Positions 1 to 9,105 of a DNA stretch of 64,000 nucleotides are shown here, piece after piece (position 1 is the first letter of the stretch; each line of letters opens with the position of its first letter). The stretch spans positions 18,683-82,682 of the forward strand of contig CAZNIP010000002.1 of assembly GCA_964573115.1 (NCBI GenBank). The letters run 5' to 3'. A program made the position numbers and the translations under genes. A model generated the notes under the pieces. The model ran no database searches. It was given only the letters and a program-made list of their open reading frames with translations, and had not been told where the DNA came from. Origin of the DNA: CAYOID01 sp964573115 (lineage in GTDB: Bacteria; Desulfobacterota; Desulfovibrionia; Desulfovibrionales; Desulfothermaceae).

Positions 1-1219
1 AAAACCCGCCAATGGTATAAATCCTGGCGTTGACCGTGATCATCTCTCCCAGGACCTTGACCTGCCTGGCCCCGTCGACCAGCTTCCGGCCGGTGGTGCC
101 GGCGGCCTGAAAGCCGACGATGACCACGCTGGCGCCCTTGCACCACAGGTTGTGCTTGAGGTGGTGCCTGATGCGGCCGGCGGTGCACATGCCGTTGGCA
201 GCGATGACAATGGCCGGGCCGTCCTGCTCGTTGATGGCCATGGATTCCCTGGTGGACTGGGTGAACTTGAGGTTGTCCATGCCAAAGGGATCGAAGCCGC
301 TGTTGACGATGGCCATGGCTTCCTGGTCGTAGGCCTGCTTGTTCTTGCGGAAGATCTCTGTGGCCTTGATGGCCAGGGGGCTGTCCAGGTAAATGGGGAT
401 GTCCGGCAGGCTGCCTTCCCGCTGCAGCTCTCCCAGGACATAGAGGATCTCCTGGGTCCGCTCCACGGCAAAGGCCGGGATGAGGATCTTCTGCCCCCTG
501 GAGGTGCTGTGCTGGATGGCCTCCAGGAGCTCATCCCTGCTGTCCTCAAAGTTGCGATGGTTCCGGTTGCCGTAGGTGGACTCCATGAACAGGAAATCGG
601 CGTCGAAGATCTCCTGGGGGTCTTTGACAATGAGCTGGTCCTTGCGCCCCAGGTCCCCGGAAAACACGACTTTGAGCTGCTCCTGACCCTCATGGAGCCA
701 GAGCTCGAGGATGGAGGATCCGAGGATATGCCCTGCATTGCGGAGTCTGGCCTTGATTCCGGGCTCGATGTCCACAAAGGTGTCCCGTTCGACCGGGGAG
801 AAGAACTTCAGGCTGGCCTCGGCGTCTGCAGTGGTGTAGAGCGGCTCCACCGCCTCCAGGTCCTGGCGCCGCCTCTTTCTGGACTGCCATTCAGCCTCCG
901 TTTCCTGAATGTGAGCGGAATCCAGGAGCATGATCCCGCAGAGTTCTGCCGTGGGGGGAGAGGTCAGGATCCGGCCCTTGAAGCCGTCCTTGACCAGCTT
1001 GGGGATCCGCCCGGAGTGGTCGATGTGGGCGTGGGTCAAGAAGAGGATTTCGATTTCGGAGGGGTTGAAGTCCCATTCGGACCAGTTCCGTTTTTCCAGC
1101 TGCTTTTTGCCCTGATAGAGCCCGCAGTCCACAAGGAGCTTTTTCCCTCCCGGTGTTTCGATCAGGAAGTTTGAGCCGGTCACGGTCCTGGTCGCCCCCA
1201 GGCAGGTCACTCTGATCAT
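1..1219 (-). CDS. MBL-fold/beta-CASP RNA-processing metallohydrolase, 3' end cut by window
   Basis: The frame opens with ATG at 1219 behind a GGGAG box and runs off the left edge without a stop, giving about 406 residues. The N-terminus begins MIRVTCLGATRTVTGSNF, followed by the metallo-beta-lactamase motif H63-A-H65-I-D67-H68 in LTHAHIDHSGR. Later come GHILGSS, FSGDLG and MESTYGNR, and then the beta-CASP region (IPAFAVERTQE, ANGMCTAGRI). Family members of this kind (YSH1/CPSF73-like, COG1236) are zinc-dependent endo- or exoribonucleases acting on RNA in the cytoplasm. The substrate cannot be told from sequence. About the last quarter of a typical protein (roughly 450-540 residues) is outside the window. 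The family call is firm; the exact activity is not. Confidence 0.9.
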   Translation of the reverse strand, partial: MIRVTCLGATRTVTGSNFLIETPGGKKLLVDCGLYQGKKQLEKRNWSEWDFNPSEIEILFLTHAHIDHSGRIPKLVKDGFKGRILTSPPTAELCGIMLLDSAHIQETEAEWQSRKRRRQDLEAVEPLYTTADAEASLKFFSPVERDTFVDIEPGIKARLRNAGHILGSSILELWLHEGQEQLKVVFSGDLGRKDQLIVKDPQEIFDADFLFMESTYGNRNHRNFEDSRDELLEAIQHSTSRGQKILIPAFAVERTQEILYVLGELQREGSLPDIPIYLDSPLAIKATEIFRKNKQAYDQEAMAIVNSGFDPFGMDNLKFTQSTRESMAINEQDGPAIVIAANGMCTAGRIRHHLKHNLWCKGASVVIVGFQAAGTTGRKLVDGARQVKVLGEMITVNARIYTIGGF

Positions 1220-1365
1220 GGTCAATCTCCCATATCAGCGCAGCCCTGGCTGCGCGAAAAGCATTGGTGTGAGCTGAAAAAGGGAACGCCCTGTCCTGCA
1301 TGGCGCGTCGAGGTGATGCAGCCAGCCCGATCGGGGAGGACACGTCCTGAGCTCTCCCCTCCTCC

Positions 1366-1656
1366 TTAAGGGAGTCGTCCCAGAGAAGCAGGGGGGCTCC
1401 TCCATCCTGGCGTGCTCACCAGGCTGATGGCCATCTCAGACGAGAGGCCCTCAATCAGGTCGAGGACCTCCTGGCGCTGCCCGCTGTGAAAGGCAAGCTG
1501 CAGGACGGCCTCGTATTTGTCCATCACGGTCATGGTGGCCAGGTTGTCGTAGCCTTCCAGAATGAATTTGAAAAACACGATTTCGTGTCTGGGTATTCGG
1601 ATGTACAGGTGGTCTGACCAGACATCCTGGACTGGAGGAGCTGCTCCTGGCCTCAC
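1366..1656 (-). CDS. DUF4911 domain protein
   Basis: This small protein of 96 residues starts at a GTG that overlaps the TGA of the upstream peptidase gene, so the two are translationally coupled. The core LYIRIPRHEIVFFKFILEG, followed by YDNLATMTVMDKYEAVLQL, matches what I recall of the DUF4911 family. That family is small and found mainly in Desulfobacterota, with no established function. The last dozen residues (GWRSPPASLGRLP) look unconserved. It sits between the M24 peptidase and the MBL ribonuclease on the same strand, probably one transcript. No signal peptide or membrane segment is visible. Confidence 0.75.
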   Translation of the reverse strand: MRPGAAPPVQDVWSDHLYIRIPRHEIVFFKFILEGYDNLATMTVMDKYEAVLQLAFHSGQRQEVLDLIEGLSSEMAISLVSTPGWRSPPASLGRLP

Positions 1657-2744
1657 AAGACCCTGGCTCCGTCTTCAGTGACCACCACCATGTGTTCCCA
1701 GCGGACCCCGCCCCATTCCGGATAGTAGAGCCCGGGCTCAATGGTGATGACCATGCCTGGCTGGAGAGGAAGCTCTCCGGCAGGACCCAGACTGGGAGCT
1801 TCGTGGGTTTCCAGGCCGATGCCGTGCCCCAGGGCGTGGGTGAAGTGTTCGGCCACCTCGTGTCGGGCAAAGAACTCCTTGACCAGGGCGTAGAGGTCTT
1901 TGGCCTGCATGCCCGGTCGCAGCCTGTGTATGGCCAGCTGCTGGGCCTGCTGAACCAGGTCCAGCGTGCGTTTGAAGGCATCACTCGGCCTGTTCCCGGT
2001 CCAGAACGTCCTGGTCTGGTCAGAGCAGTAGTTGTCCTTGCGCCCCCCGATATCGATGAGCAGGGGGCCGTTGCCCGGAATGACCGTCGGGCCGGGAATG
2101 GAATGGGGCAGGGCCGCATTGGGCCCCGCGGCCACAATGGAGCTGAAGGCCAGGTCTGAGGCGCCGTTCTCCCGAAAGGCCCGTTCGATGGTCCAGGCCA
2201 GCTCAGCCTCGGACTGGCCGGCAAGGGTCCTGGCCTGGAGCTGGGCGAACACGGCATGGTTGAGCTTGCATGATGAGGCCAGAAGCTCGATCTCCTCCGG
2301 GTCCTTGGTCCTGCGCAGCTCTTCCACCAGGCCGGCTGAGGGGACCATGTGCACCGACTCGCTCATGGTCGCGAAGAGCTCGTGGCAGACGATCCTGGAT
2401 TCGAAGCCCAGGCTGGACAGAGGCTGACCGGCCATGAACCCGGTCAGGTCCTTGATCCTGTTGTTGGTGTAGACGAAGAGGCTGTCCTCAGGCCAGATCC
2501 GCTTCCCGGCCTCAAGGTAGCGCGGGTCGGTGCACAGCCAGTCCTCTCCTTTGGCTGTGATCAGCAGGCAGCCTGCGCTCTCGTTGCACTGGGGGTCGTG
2601 GAGCTCGAAACCGCTGAGGTAGAAGCGGTTGGCCGGGTGCATGACCAGATAGCCATCCAGGTCGTGCTCGACGAGCTTCTGGCGCAACCGGCCCCGGCGC
2701 CGGGCAAAGAGTTCCAGGGCCGGATTTTCAGAGGCGAGGGACAT
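1653..2744 (-). CDS. pepP: M24 family metallopeptidase (Xaa-Pro aminopeptidase type)
   Basis: This cytoplasmic two-domain aminopeptidase of 363 residues would release N-terminal residues preceding proline. The N-terminal creatinase domain spans roughly 10-145 (DGYLVMHPANRFYLSGFE) and the pita-bread catalytic domain 150-363. All five metal ligands are present: D231 (LLIDIGG), D242 (SDQTRTFW), H307 (GHGIGLETHE), E336 (TIEPGLY) and E350 (RWEHMVVV). The start is set by an AAAGGAG box nine bases upstream. It ends slightly short of many relatives and its stop overlaps the DUF4911 GTG. Contrast the M24 protein at 53912-55078, which lacks these ligands. The gene symbol could equally be pepQ. Confidence 0.93.
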   Translation of the reverse strand: MSLASENPALELFARRRGRLRQKLVEHDLDGYLVMHPANRFYLSGFELHDPQCNESAGCLLITAKGEDWLCTDPRYLEAGKRIWPEDSLFVYTNNRIKDLTGFMAGQPLSSLGFESRIVCHELFATMSESVHMVPSAGLVEELRRTKDPEEIELLASSCKLNHAVFAQLQARTLAGQSEAELAWTIERAFRENGASDLAFSSIVAAGPNAALPHSIPGPTVIPGNGPLLIDIGGRKDNYCSDQTRTFWTGNRPSDAFKRTLDLVQQAQQLAIHRLRPGMQAKDLYALVKEFFARHEVAEHFTHALGHGIGLETHEAPSLGPAGELPLQPGMVITIEPGLYYPEWGGVRWEHMVVVTEDGARVL

Positions 2745-2904
2745 GGCTGATGACTCCTTTGACGGCGCAGCCGCCAGTCCAGCCGCTGGCCGGGCTGACT
2801 GCAGGCCTGGGTTTGATGGTCCAGGGCAGAGGTCGTGCTCAAGCTCTCCGCCTGTGGCCGCGTGAGGAGGACCTTCGACGGAGAAAGGGGCCTCACCGTT
2901 TTGA

Positions 2905-3672
2905 TCAGAGCAGATAGGAGTTGGCCATTTTGAACATGTCCTCGTAGTCCATATTGTGCTTCAGTGCCAAACACAGCTCCAGGGCCATGTCCATCTTTCT
3001 CCTGGTCTCGTAGAGGATTTCGTCTTTCTGCAGATTCAGGCGGTGCTTGACAAAGTCCTGGGCGAACCCGTCCAGAATCAGGCTCAGCCCTTCAGTGAAA
3101 TATGCTGAACGGACATGGGCCACATAGGGCGCACAAGCCTCTCTGCCCTTTCTCCGGGAGAGCATGCAGTAGAAGATGAGGTGAGTGATGAGCTGCTCCA
3201 GAGACATGCGGTGATCGACGTCCACGACAGAACCTGTGCCGGACGGGGTGTCCAGAATGTCCTGGGCGGCCTGGAAGATGTGCCGCTCGACCACAGGGGT
3301 GATCGAAAACTTGGAGATGATCCTGATCAGGACCTGCTGGGGGTTTTCATTGGCCGCAACGCCCAGGAGCCCGATGCTGATGAGGACCAGCTTGCGCTGC
3401 AGGTCCTTGATGATGGTCTCCTTCTTGACCTCGGAGAATTTGCGGAGCTGGGCGTCGTCGAGGCTGGACAAGAGAAGATTCAGGAGGTGCTTGATATAGG
3501 GTTCAGAGGTGTAGTCAGCCTCTTCCTGGAGCACCTTGACCGCTTTCTTGGTTTTGAGCACCTTGCGCAGCGAGAGCCAGTAGGCGGCCACGCCCTCGAT
3601 GGGGATCTCCAGGAGGTCGAAATCCTTGATGTTCGGCGGTGTCTTGGCGGAGAGCCTGCTGGCCTGGGTCAT
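2905..3672 (-). CDS. Unrecognised helical cytoplasmic protein
   Basis: I do not recognise this 255-residue protein. It is predicted largely alpha-helical, with charged amphipathic stretches (YWLSLRKVLKTKKAVKVLQEE; SEVKKETIIKDLQRKLVLISIG), one moderately hydrophobic segment near VLISIGLLGVAAN that is too short for a clear membrane span, and no signal peptide. The start used is ATG 3672 (MTQASRLS). An in-frame ATG at 3726 would add 18 residues, but it lies inside a dispersed repeat and is less likely. Codon use resembles its neighbours. It precedes the M24 peptidase on the same strand, with about 160 bases between them containing one degenerate REP-like hairpin. Confidence 0.7.
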   Translation of the reverse strand: MTQASRLSAKTPPNIKDFDLLEIPIEGVAAYWLSLRKVLKTKKAVKVLQEEADYTSEPYIKHLLNLLLSSLDDAQLRKFSEVKKETIIKDLQRKLVLISIGLLGVAANENPQQVLIRIISKFSITPVVERHIFQAAQDILDTPSGTGSVVDVDHRMSLEQLITHLIFYCMLSRRKGREACAPYVAHVRSAYFTEGLSLILDGFAQDFVKHRLNLQKDEILYETRRKMDMALELCLALKHNMDYEDMFKMANSYLL

Positions 3673-3706
3673 GGGTCGCTCTGAGGGGGTCAGCCTTGTT
3701 GTGTGG

Positions 3707-3774
3707 GATGTCCGCAAAAGGCGCATGAACGCACTTCGCGGAAGGTCGTTTCGCTGAAGAACACGGTTTTCAGC
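3707..3774. repeat. 68-bp double-hairpin repeat, copy A
   Basis: This element aligns without gaps to 45115-45182 with 12 differences in 68 positions (about 82%). It has two parts: an outer dyad (TCCGC…GCGGA) and an inner hairpin (GCTGAA…TTTTCAGC). Differences in the first dyad are partly pairing-disrupting in this copy, so copy B is the better-preserved form. It lies just upstream of the hypothetical gene starting at 3672 and overlaps that gene's alternative start. Confidence 0.8.
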
Positions 3775-4165
3775 GCTGCCGCTGGCTGCGCTGAAGGTCG
3801 AAGGTTGAGGGTTGAAGGTGGATGGGAGACAAGAAAATTCGACCCTTCACCTGAGGACATCCAATCCGGCCGGTTTGATCGGTGAAGAAACGTCTGCATG
3901 GTGACTTCATGTTCCTGAATCCGACACCTGAACACCTGTGATGAAGTTTCAGACGAGCTGCAGAGGCAGGGGCATGATAGTGCAACTCCGGCTGCCTGGT
4001 CAACGAGACGCAAAGCCAGCCTGGCTCGGACGGGGGCGGGCCCCACGGGCCGCAGGCCCGGTGGCATCGAAGCAGGAGGCCGTGATTCCATGACGCATGG
4101 CCAGGCCTGAAAAGCTCGTGGGGCCTAAAGGGCTGATCTGGGGGCTGGACTTTTCTGGGCGACGG
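3775..4165. other. Intergenic region with one REP-like hairpin, otherwise empty
   Basis: The first 50 bases carry an inverted copy of the REP-like element: a GCGCTGCC/GGCTGCGC hairpin followed by a GGTCGAAGGTTGAGGGTTG-type tail. The rest holds no convincing gene, RNA or terminator. A GC-rich stretch near 4035-4065 (GGGCCCCACGGGCC…GGCCC) can fold but has no T-run. Confidence 0.6.
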
Positions 4166-4197
4166 TTGACATTAACATTGGAATGCGCATGTATACT
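4166..4197 (+). promoter_or_regulatory. Possible sigma70 promoter of the macrodomain gene
   Basis: TTGACA at 4166-4171 is a perfect -35 box. TATACT at 4192-4197 would be the -10, but the spacing of 20 is long; a shifted -10 (TGTATA, spacing 18) is possible. If used, transcription begins near 4204. That excludes the in-frame ATG at 4183 and favours the start at 4234. Confidence 0.4.
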
Positions 4198-4233
4198 GAT
4201 TGTTTGTTCATGCAAGGCGTCAGGGGGCAAAGT

Positions 4234-4800
4234 ATGGCTCATGCTGTGATCCGGCTCGGGAGCAGGCTGTGCGAGATTCGCCAGGGGGACATCACCTCGG
4301 TTGAGGTCGATGTGGTCGTCAATGCGGCCAATTCGGGACTGAGAGGAGGAGGAGGCGTGGATGGGGCCATCCACGCCGCGGCAGGCCCCGAGCTCTTGTC
4401 CGCCTGCAGGCAGATCGTGCAGGAGCAGGGCCAGCTCCCTCCGGGCCAGGCCGTGATCACCCCGGGATTCAAGCTTCCGGCCAAACAGGTCATCCACACC
4501 GTGGGGCCCATCTGGCGGGGGGGCCGGGAGAACGAGGAGCAGACCCTGGCCGCGGCCTACAGGAACTCCCTTCGGCTGGCGGACGAAAACAGGGCCGCAA
4601 GCGTGGCCTTTCCGGCCATCAGCTGCGGGGTCTACGGCTATCCTGTGGATCAGGCCGCCAGGGTCGCCCTGCGGACAGTGGCCGAGACCCTTGGGGAGAC
4701 AGCGATCGAGAAGGTGCTCTTTGTCATCTTCTCCGCCAGGGATTCCGATCGCTGGATCAGGGCAGCAGATGAGGTCCTGAAAGGCGGGTCGGAGCAGTGA
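4234..4800 (+). CDS. Macrodomain ADP-ribose-binding protein (MacroD/YmdB type)
   Basis: This 188-residue single-domain protein would hydrolyse O-acetyl-ADP-ribose or remove ADP-ribose from proteins in the cytoplasm. Signature stretches are the GDIT motif, the ribose-binding loop VVNAANSGLRGGGGVDGAIH, the AAGPEL helix, VIHTVGPIW and the phosphate loop SCGVYGYP. The start at 4234 (MAHAVIRLG) is chosen because upstream in-frame ATGs at 4183 and 4210 overlap or adjoin the likely promoter and a GGGGG box precedes 4234. It lies 49 bases before hslV on the same strand and could be co-transcribed. The family is clear; the physiological substrate is unknown. Confidence 0.9.
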   Translation: MAHAVIRLGSRLCEIRQGDITSVEVDVVVNAANSGLRGGGGVDGAIHAAAGPELLSACRQIVQEQGQLPPGQAVITPGFKLPAKQVIHTVGPIWRGGRENEEQTLAAAYRNSLRLADENRAASVAFPAISCGVYGYPVDQAARVALRTVAETLGETAIEKVLFVIFSARDSDRWIRAADEVLKGGSEQ

Positions 4801-4849
4801 CCCCGACCGGGGGCAGATCGGGACACCCAACCACAACAGGGGGCGAGAC

Positions 4850-5410
4850 GTGCAGAACATCAAGGGCACAACCATTCTGGCGGTCAAGGACCCATCGGGA
4901 GTGGCCATGGCTGGAGACGGCCAGGTGACCATGGGGCAGGCCGTGACCCTGAAGCACAAGGCCAGAAAAGTCAGACGCATGTACAAGGATCAGGTCCTGG
5001 CAGGCTTTGCCGGGGCCACAGCAGATGCCTTCACCCTGTTCGAGCGGTTTGAAGCCAAGCTCGAACAGTTCGGGGGCAACCTGCTGCGCTCAAGCGTCGA
5101 ACTGGCCAAGGACTGGCGGACGGACAAGTACCTGCGTCGCCTGGAGGCCATGCTGCTGGTGGCTGATGCGCAGACCCTCCTCGTGCTCAGCGGGACCGGA
5201 GATGTGATCGAGCCAGACGACGGGGTGGTGGGCATCGGCTCTGGAGGCCCCTTTGCCCAGGCCGCAGCCAAGGCCATGATCCGCTGCTCCAGCCTTTCGG
5301 CGCCTGAAATCGCCAGGCAGGCCATGGCCATCGCCGCGGAAATGTGCGTGTACACCAATGAGAACATCACCCTGGAAACACTGGTCCCTGACCATGGGGA
5401 AGAGGCATGA
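4850..5410 (+). CDS. hslV: ATP-dependent protease subunit HslV (ClpQ)
   Basis: This is the proteolytic chamber subunit of the HslVU protease, 186 residues, an N-terminal-threonine hydrolase degrading unfolded or regulatory proteins handed over by HslU. The start is GTG at 4850 behind GGGCGAG. The nucleophile is expected at T7 or T8 in KGTTILAVKD, so the first six residues would have to be removed or tolerated. AGDGQVTMGQ and GFAGATADAFTLFERFE are the family signatures. hslU follows with the TGA overlapping an upstream ATG, the normal pairing. Confidence 0.96.
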   Translation: MQNIKGTTILAVKDPSGVAMAGDGQVTMGQAVTLKHKARKVRRMYKDQVLAGFAGATADAFTLFERFEAKLEQFGGNLLRSSVELAKDWRTDKYLRRLEAMLLVADAQTLLVLSGTGDVIEPDDGVVGIGSGGPFAQAAAKAMIRCSSLSAPEIARQAMAIAAEMCVYTNENITLETLVPDHGEEA

Positions 5411-5436
5411 CTGAGCCGATCACCGGAGGAGAGGCA

Positions 5437-6816
<1,380 letters not shown>

Positions 6817-6847
6817 ATGCCGGGCCTGCGAAGGCGTCAGGCGCGAG

Positions 6848-8242
6848 ATGTCAAGAACACCGCCCATGCACGGGATCGACATTCTGCTCATCGATGACGA
6901 CCAGGAGTCGCTGGATCGCCTGGAGGACCGGCTCCGGGCCGAAGGCTACGGGGTGACCTCATGCCTGCGCCGGGACGAGGCCATGCGCAGGCTTGAGGAT
7001 CAGGAGTTCGACCTGGTGATCATCGACTTCAAGCAGGAGTCCGTGGATGAGTACACCATCCTGCACACGACCAAGACCCTGCACCCCAACACGGAAGTGA
7101 TCATCATCACGGCCGCGGCTTCGGTGGAAATGGCCGTGGAAGCCATGAAAGAGGGGGCCTTCTACTACCTGCCCAAACCCTGCAGCCTGGACGAGGTCCA
7201 GTTTCTGGTCAAGAACGCCCTGGAAAAGCGGATTCTGCGCCTGGAAGTTCAGGAGCTCAGGGACCTGGTGACCGGCAAGCGCTATTTGAACAAGCTCATC
7301 GGCAAGAGCCCCAGGATTCAGCAGGTGAAAAAGGAGATCTCCAGGGTCGCCCCCCTGGACTGCACCGTGCTGATCAGGGGGGAAACCGGCACGGGCAAGG
7401 AAATGGTCGCCAGGATCATTCACCGGATGAGCACCAGGGGGGAAAAGAGATTCCTGGCTGTGAACTGCAGCACCCTGAATGAAGAGCTCTTGAGCAACGA
7501 GCTCTTCGGGCATGAGAAAGAGGCCTTTACCGGGGCCAGCCGGGTCAAGAAAGGGGTGTTCGAAGCCCTGTCCGGGGGAACCATCCTCCTGGACGAGATC
7601 GGGGACATGCCCTCAGCCATGCAGGTCCAGCTGTTGAGAGTGCTCCAGGAGAAGACGGTCATCAGGGTTGGCGGCACAGAGGAAGTCCCGGTGGACGTGC
7701 GGGTGCTGGCGGCCACGAATCGAAGCCTGCAGGACGAGATGTCCAGGGGCTCCTTTCGGGCCGATCTCTACTACCGGCTGAACGTGTTCACCCTGCGTCT
7801 GCCCCCCCTGAGGGAACGCCGGGACGACATCCCTTTATTCTGCCACTATTTTCTGGAAAAGTACGCCAGCCAGTTCCACAAAAAGGTGACCGGCCTGTCC
7901 GATGGGGTCATGAAGCGCTTCATGACCTACAGCTTCCCCGGCAATGTCCGGGAGCTGGAGAACATCATCGAACGGGCCGTCGTCCTGGCGGACGGTCAGG
8001 TCGTGAGGCCGGAGCACCTGCCCCAGCGACTCCAGGCCCGGTCCTCCCGCCACGATTCGGCCCGGAAGGCATCCAGGCCCCTCAGCCTGGCTGAGCTGGA
8101 AAAGGAGCACATCAGGCATGTCCTGGGCCGCACTGGAGGCAACAAATCCAGGGCTGCGGAGATGCTGGGGATCAGCAGGGTTTCTCTGTGGCGGAAGATC
8201 AAGAATCTGGGCCTTGAAGGGGATCTGAGTGATAAAAAGTGA
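6848..8242 (+). CDS. NtrC-family sigma54-dependent response regulator
   Basis: This 464-residue enhancer-binding protein has three parts. The receiver domain (8-125) has acidic residues D16-D18, phospho-acceptor D60 (VIIDFK), T88 and K110. The AAA+ sigma54-interaction domain (148-380) has Walker A GETGTGKE at 178-185, Walker B TILLDEIGD near 245-253 and the sigma54 loop at 225-230. The Fis-type HTH (420-455) reads GGNKSRAAEMLGISRVSLWRK. The loop reads EAFTGA rather than the usual GAFTGA. No sensor kinase gene is adjacent. The stop codon sits inside the first of three dyads that precede a sigma54 promoter, so its best-supported target is the small gene at 8450. It lies 31 bases after hslU. Confidence 0.95.
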   Translation: MSRTPPMHGIDILLIDDDQESLDRLEDRLRAEGYGVTSCLRRDEAMRRLEDQEFDLVIIDFKQESVDEYTILHTTKTLHPNTEVIIITAAASVEMAVEAMKEGAFYYLPKPCSLDEVQFLVKNALEKRILRLEVQELRDLVTGKRYLNKLIGKSPRIQQVKKEISRVAPLDCTVLIRGETGTGKEMVARIIHRMSTRGEKRFLAVNCSTLNEELLSNELFGHEKEAFTGASRVKKGVFEALSGGTILLDEIGDMPSAMQVQLLRVLQEKTVIRVGGTEEVPVDVRVLAATNRSLQDEMSRGSFRADLYYRLNVFTLRLPPLRERRDDIPLFCHYFLEKYASQFHKKVTGLSDGVMKRFMTYSFPGNVRELENIIERAVVLADGQVVRPEHLPQRLQARSSRHDSARKASRPLSLAELEKEHIRHVLGRTGGNKSRAAEMLGISRVSLWRKIKNLGLEGDLSDKK

Positions 8243-8332
8243 AACATGTTTCGTCCTGTAACATGTTGGTCTGCGCTCCGGCTGGCCAGAACAATGCAGG
8301 CAAAAGCATGCCTCAATGTTTCATGATGAAAC
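8240..8332 (+). promoter_or_regulatory. Three dyads, probable enhancer (UAS) sites
   Basis: The dyads are a perfect 12-bp palindrome GAAACATGTTTC at 8241-8252, a related TGTAACATGTTGG at 8257-8269 (core AACATGTT) and GTTTCATGATGAAAC at 8318-8332. TGAAAC half-sites recur, though in the third dyad they point outward. They lie 55-150 bases upstream of a sigma54 promoter, the usual distance for an NtrC-type activator binding site. Binding by the adjacent regulator is inferred. Confidence 0.65.
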
Positions 8333-8387
8333 GGTCCGGCGAGGTCTTGCAGGGGCGGGACGGGCTGGTGTCCGGGCTGAGCGTGTC

Positions 8388-8403
8388 TGGCATGAAGCTT
8401 GCT
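8388..8403 (+). promoter_or_regulatory. Sigma54 (-24/-12) promoter
   Basis: TGGCATGAAGCTTGCT fits the RpoN consensus TGGCAcg-N4-TTGCw with the invariant GG and GC elements ten bases apart. It lies between the dyads and the small ORF, predicting a transcription start near 8415 and a leader of about 35 bases. Confidence 0.75.
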
Positions 8404-8449
8404 CAGAGTTTCTCCACAATTCGCCTACAAACACCGTTATGGAGGAACT

Positions 8450-8572
8450 ATGGCCCAGATCAAAGTCGTCTTCAATGTCATGCAGCGCTTTTTCGACCGT
8501 GTCGATTCCCTTGAAGTCCTGGCCACCTACGCCCAGGCCGGGGTGCCCCTGACAGACGTGGACCAGGACTAG
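8450..8572 (+). CDS. Candidate 40-residue protein under sigma54 control
   Basis: A short frame of 40 codons begins at ATG 8450, four bases after a perfect GGAGG box (8441-8445). It starts MAQIKVVFNVMQRFFDRVDS and ends in an acidic DVDQD. It has no membrane segment or signal peptide and contains one amphipathic helix-like stretch. I do not recognise a family. What supports it being real is the ordered set around it: dyads, sigma54 promoter, ribosome site, ORF and then a rho-independent terminator at 8583. It could be a small regulator or adaptor, or the transcript itself could be the functional product as a small RNA. No function is proposed. Confidence 0.6.
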   Translation: MAQIKVVFNVMQRFFDRVDSLEVLATYAQAGVPLTDVDQD

Positions 8573-8582
8573 ACCTCGCTTT

Positions 8583-8649
8583 CCCCCTGCCGGCCACTCC
8601 CTTGAGTTTTCCCCAGCTCCCATCCGGCAGGGGGTTTTTCAGCCTGCCT
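8583..8649 (+). terminator. Rho-independent terminator of the small sigma54 unit
   Basis: CCCCCTGCCGG (8583-8593) pairs perfectly over 11 bp with CCGGCAGGGGG (8634-8644), followed directly by TTTTT. The 40-base loop is longer than usual. Confidence 0.75.
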
Positions 8650-9105
8650 TGTCATTCTGCCCTCGACCCGGACCTGGTGCCGCCATGGGCTCAGTGGCCA
8701 TGGGTCTGGGGACCTGTCCGGGAACTTTTCTTCCCTCAACCATCCACCCTGAACCTTGAACCTGTCAGTCCGGGCCAGAGGCAGGGCTGACTTGACTCTT
8801 GACCGGCAAAGGGGCACTATCTCCAATTCGACTGTCAGTCCGGCCTCTGGCCGGGCAGGCAGGTCGATGGTGAGGGCAGAAAAGAGTTTAGAGTTTCCAG
8901 CCAGTTGCCACTTCATCCGGCCAGGTGCTCATGGAAGAAAGTCGTCACCGCCTCCGTTTCTCAAGCTGGCGCGGCCTCTGGCCATGCCGGGCAACGAGAG
9001 GCCTCTTGAGACGTTCATTCATGTGAGACCGAAGAAATGGCCCTGGTCAGCCAATGAGGACAAGGTCCTGGCGCTACCCTCGTGGACCTGTCCCGGAAGA
9101 ATGCC
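8650..9105. repeat. Intergenic region with a facing pair of REP-like elements
   Basis: A forward element (about 8731-8797: CCCTCAACCATCCACC…, then a GTCAG…GGCAGGGCTGAC dyad) is followed by an inverted one (about 8829-8885: GGCCTCTGGCC…GGTCGATGGTGAGGG). Together they form a long imperfect inverted repeat. Nothing else recognisable occupies the gap before aconitase. Confidence 0.65.

Noticed and set aside
152..1174. A 340-codon plus-strand open frame at the left end.
   Set aside because: It is the antisense of the MBL/beta-CASP gene, whose motifs are unambiguous on the minus strand.
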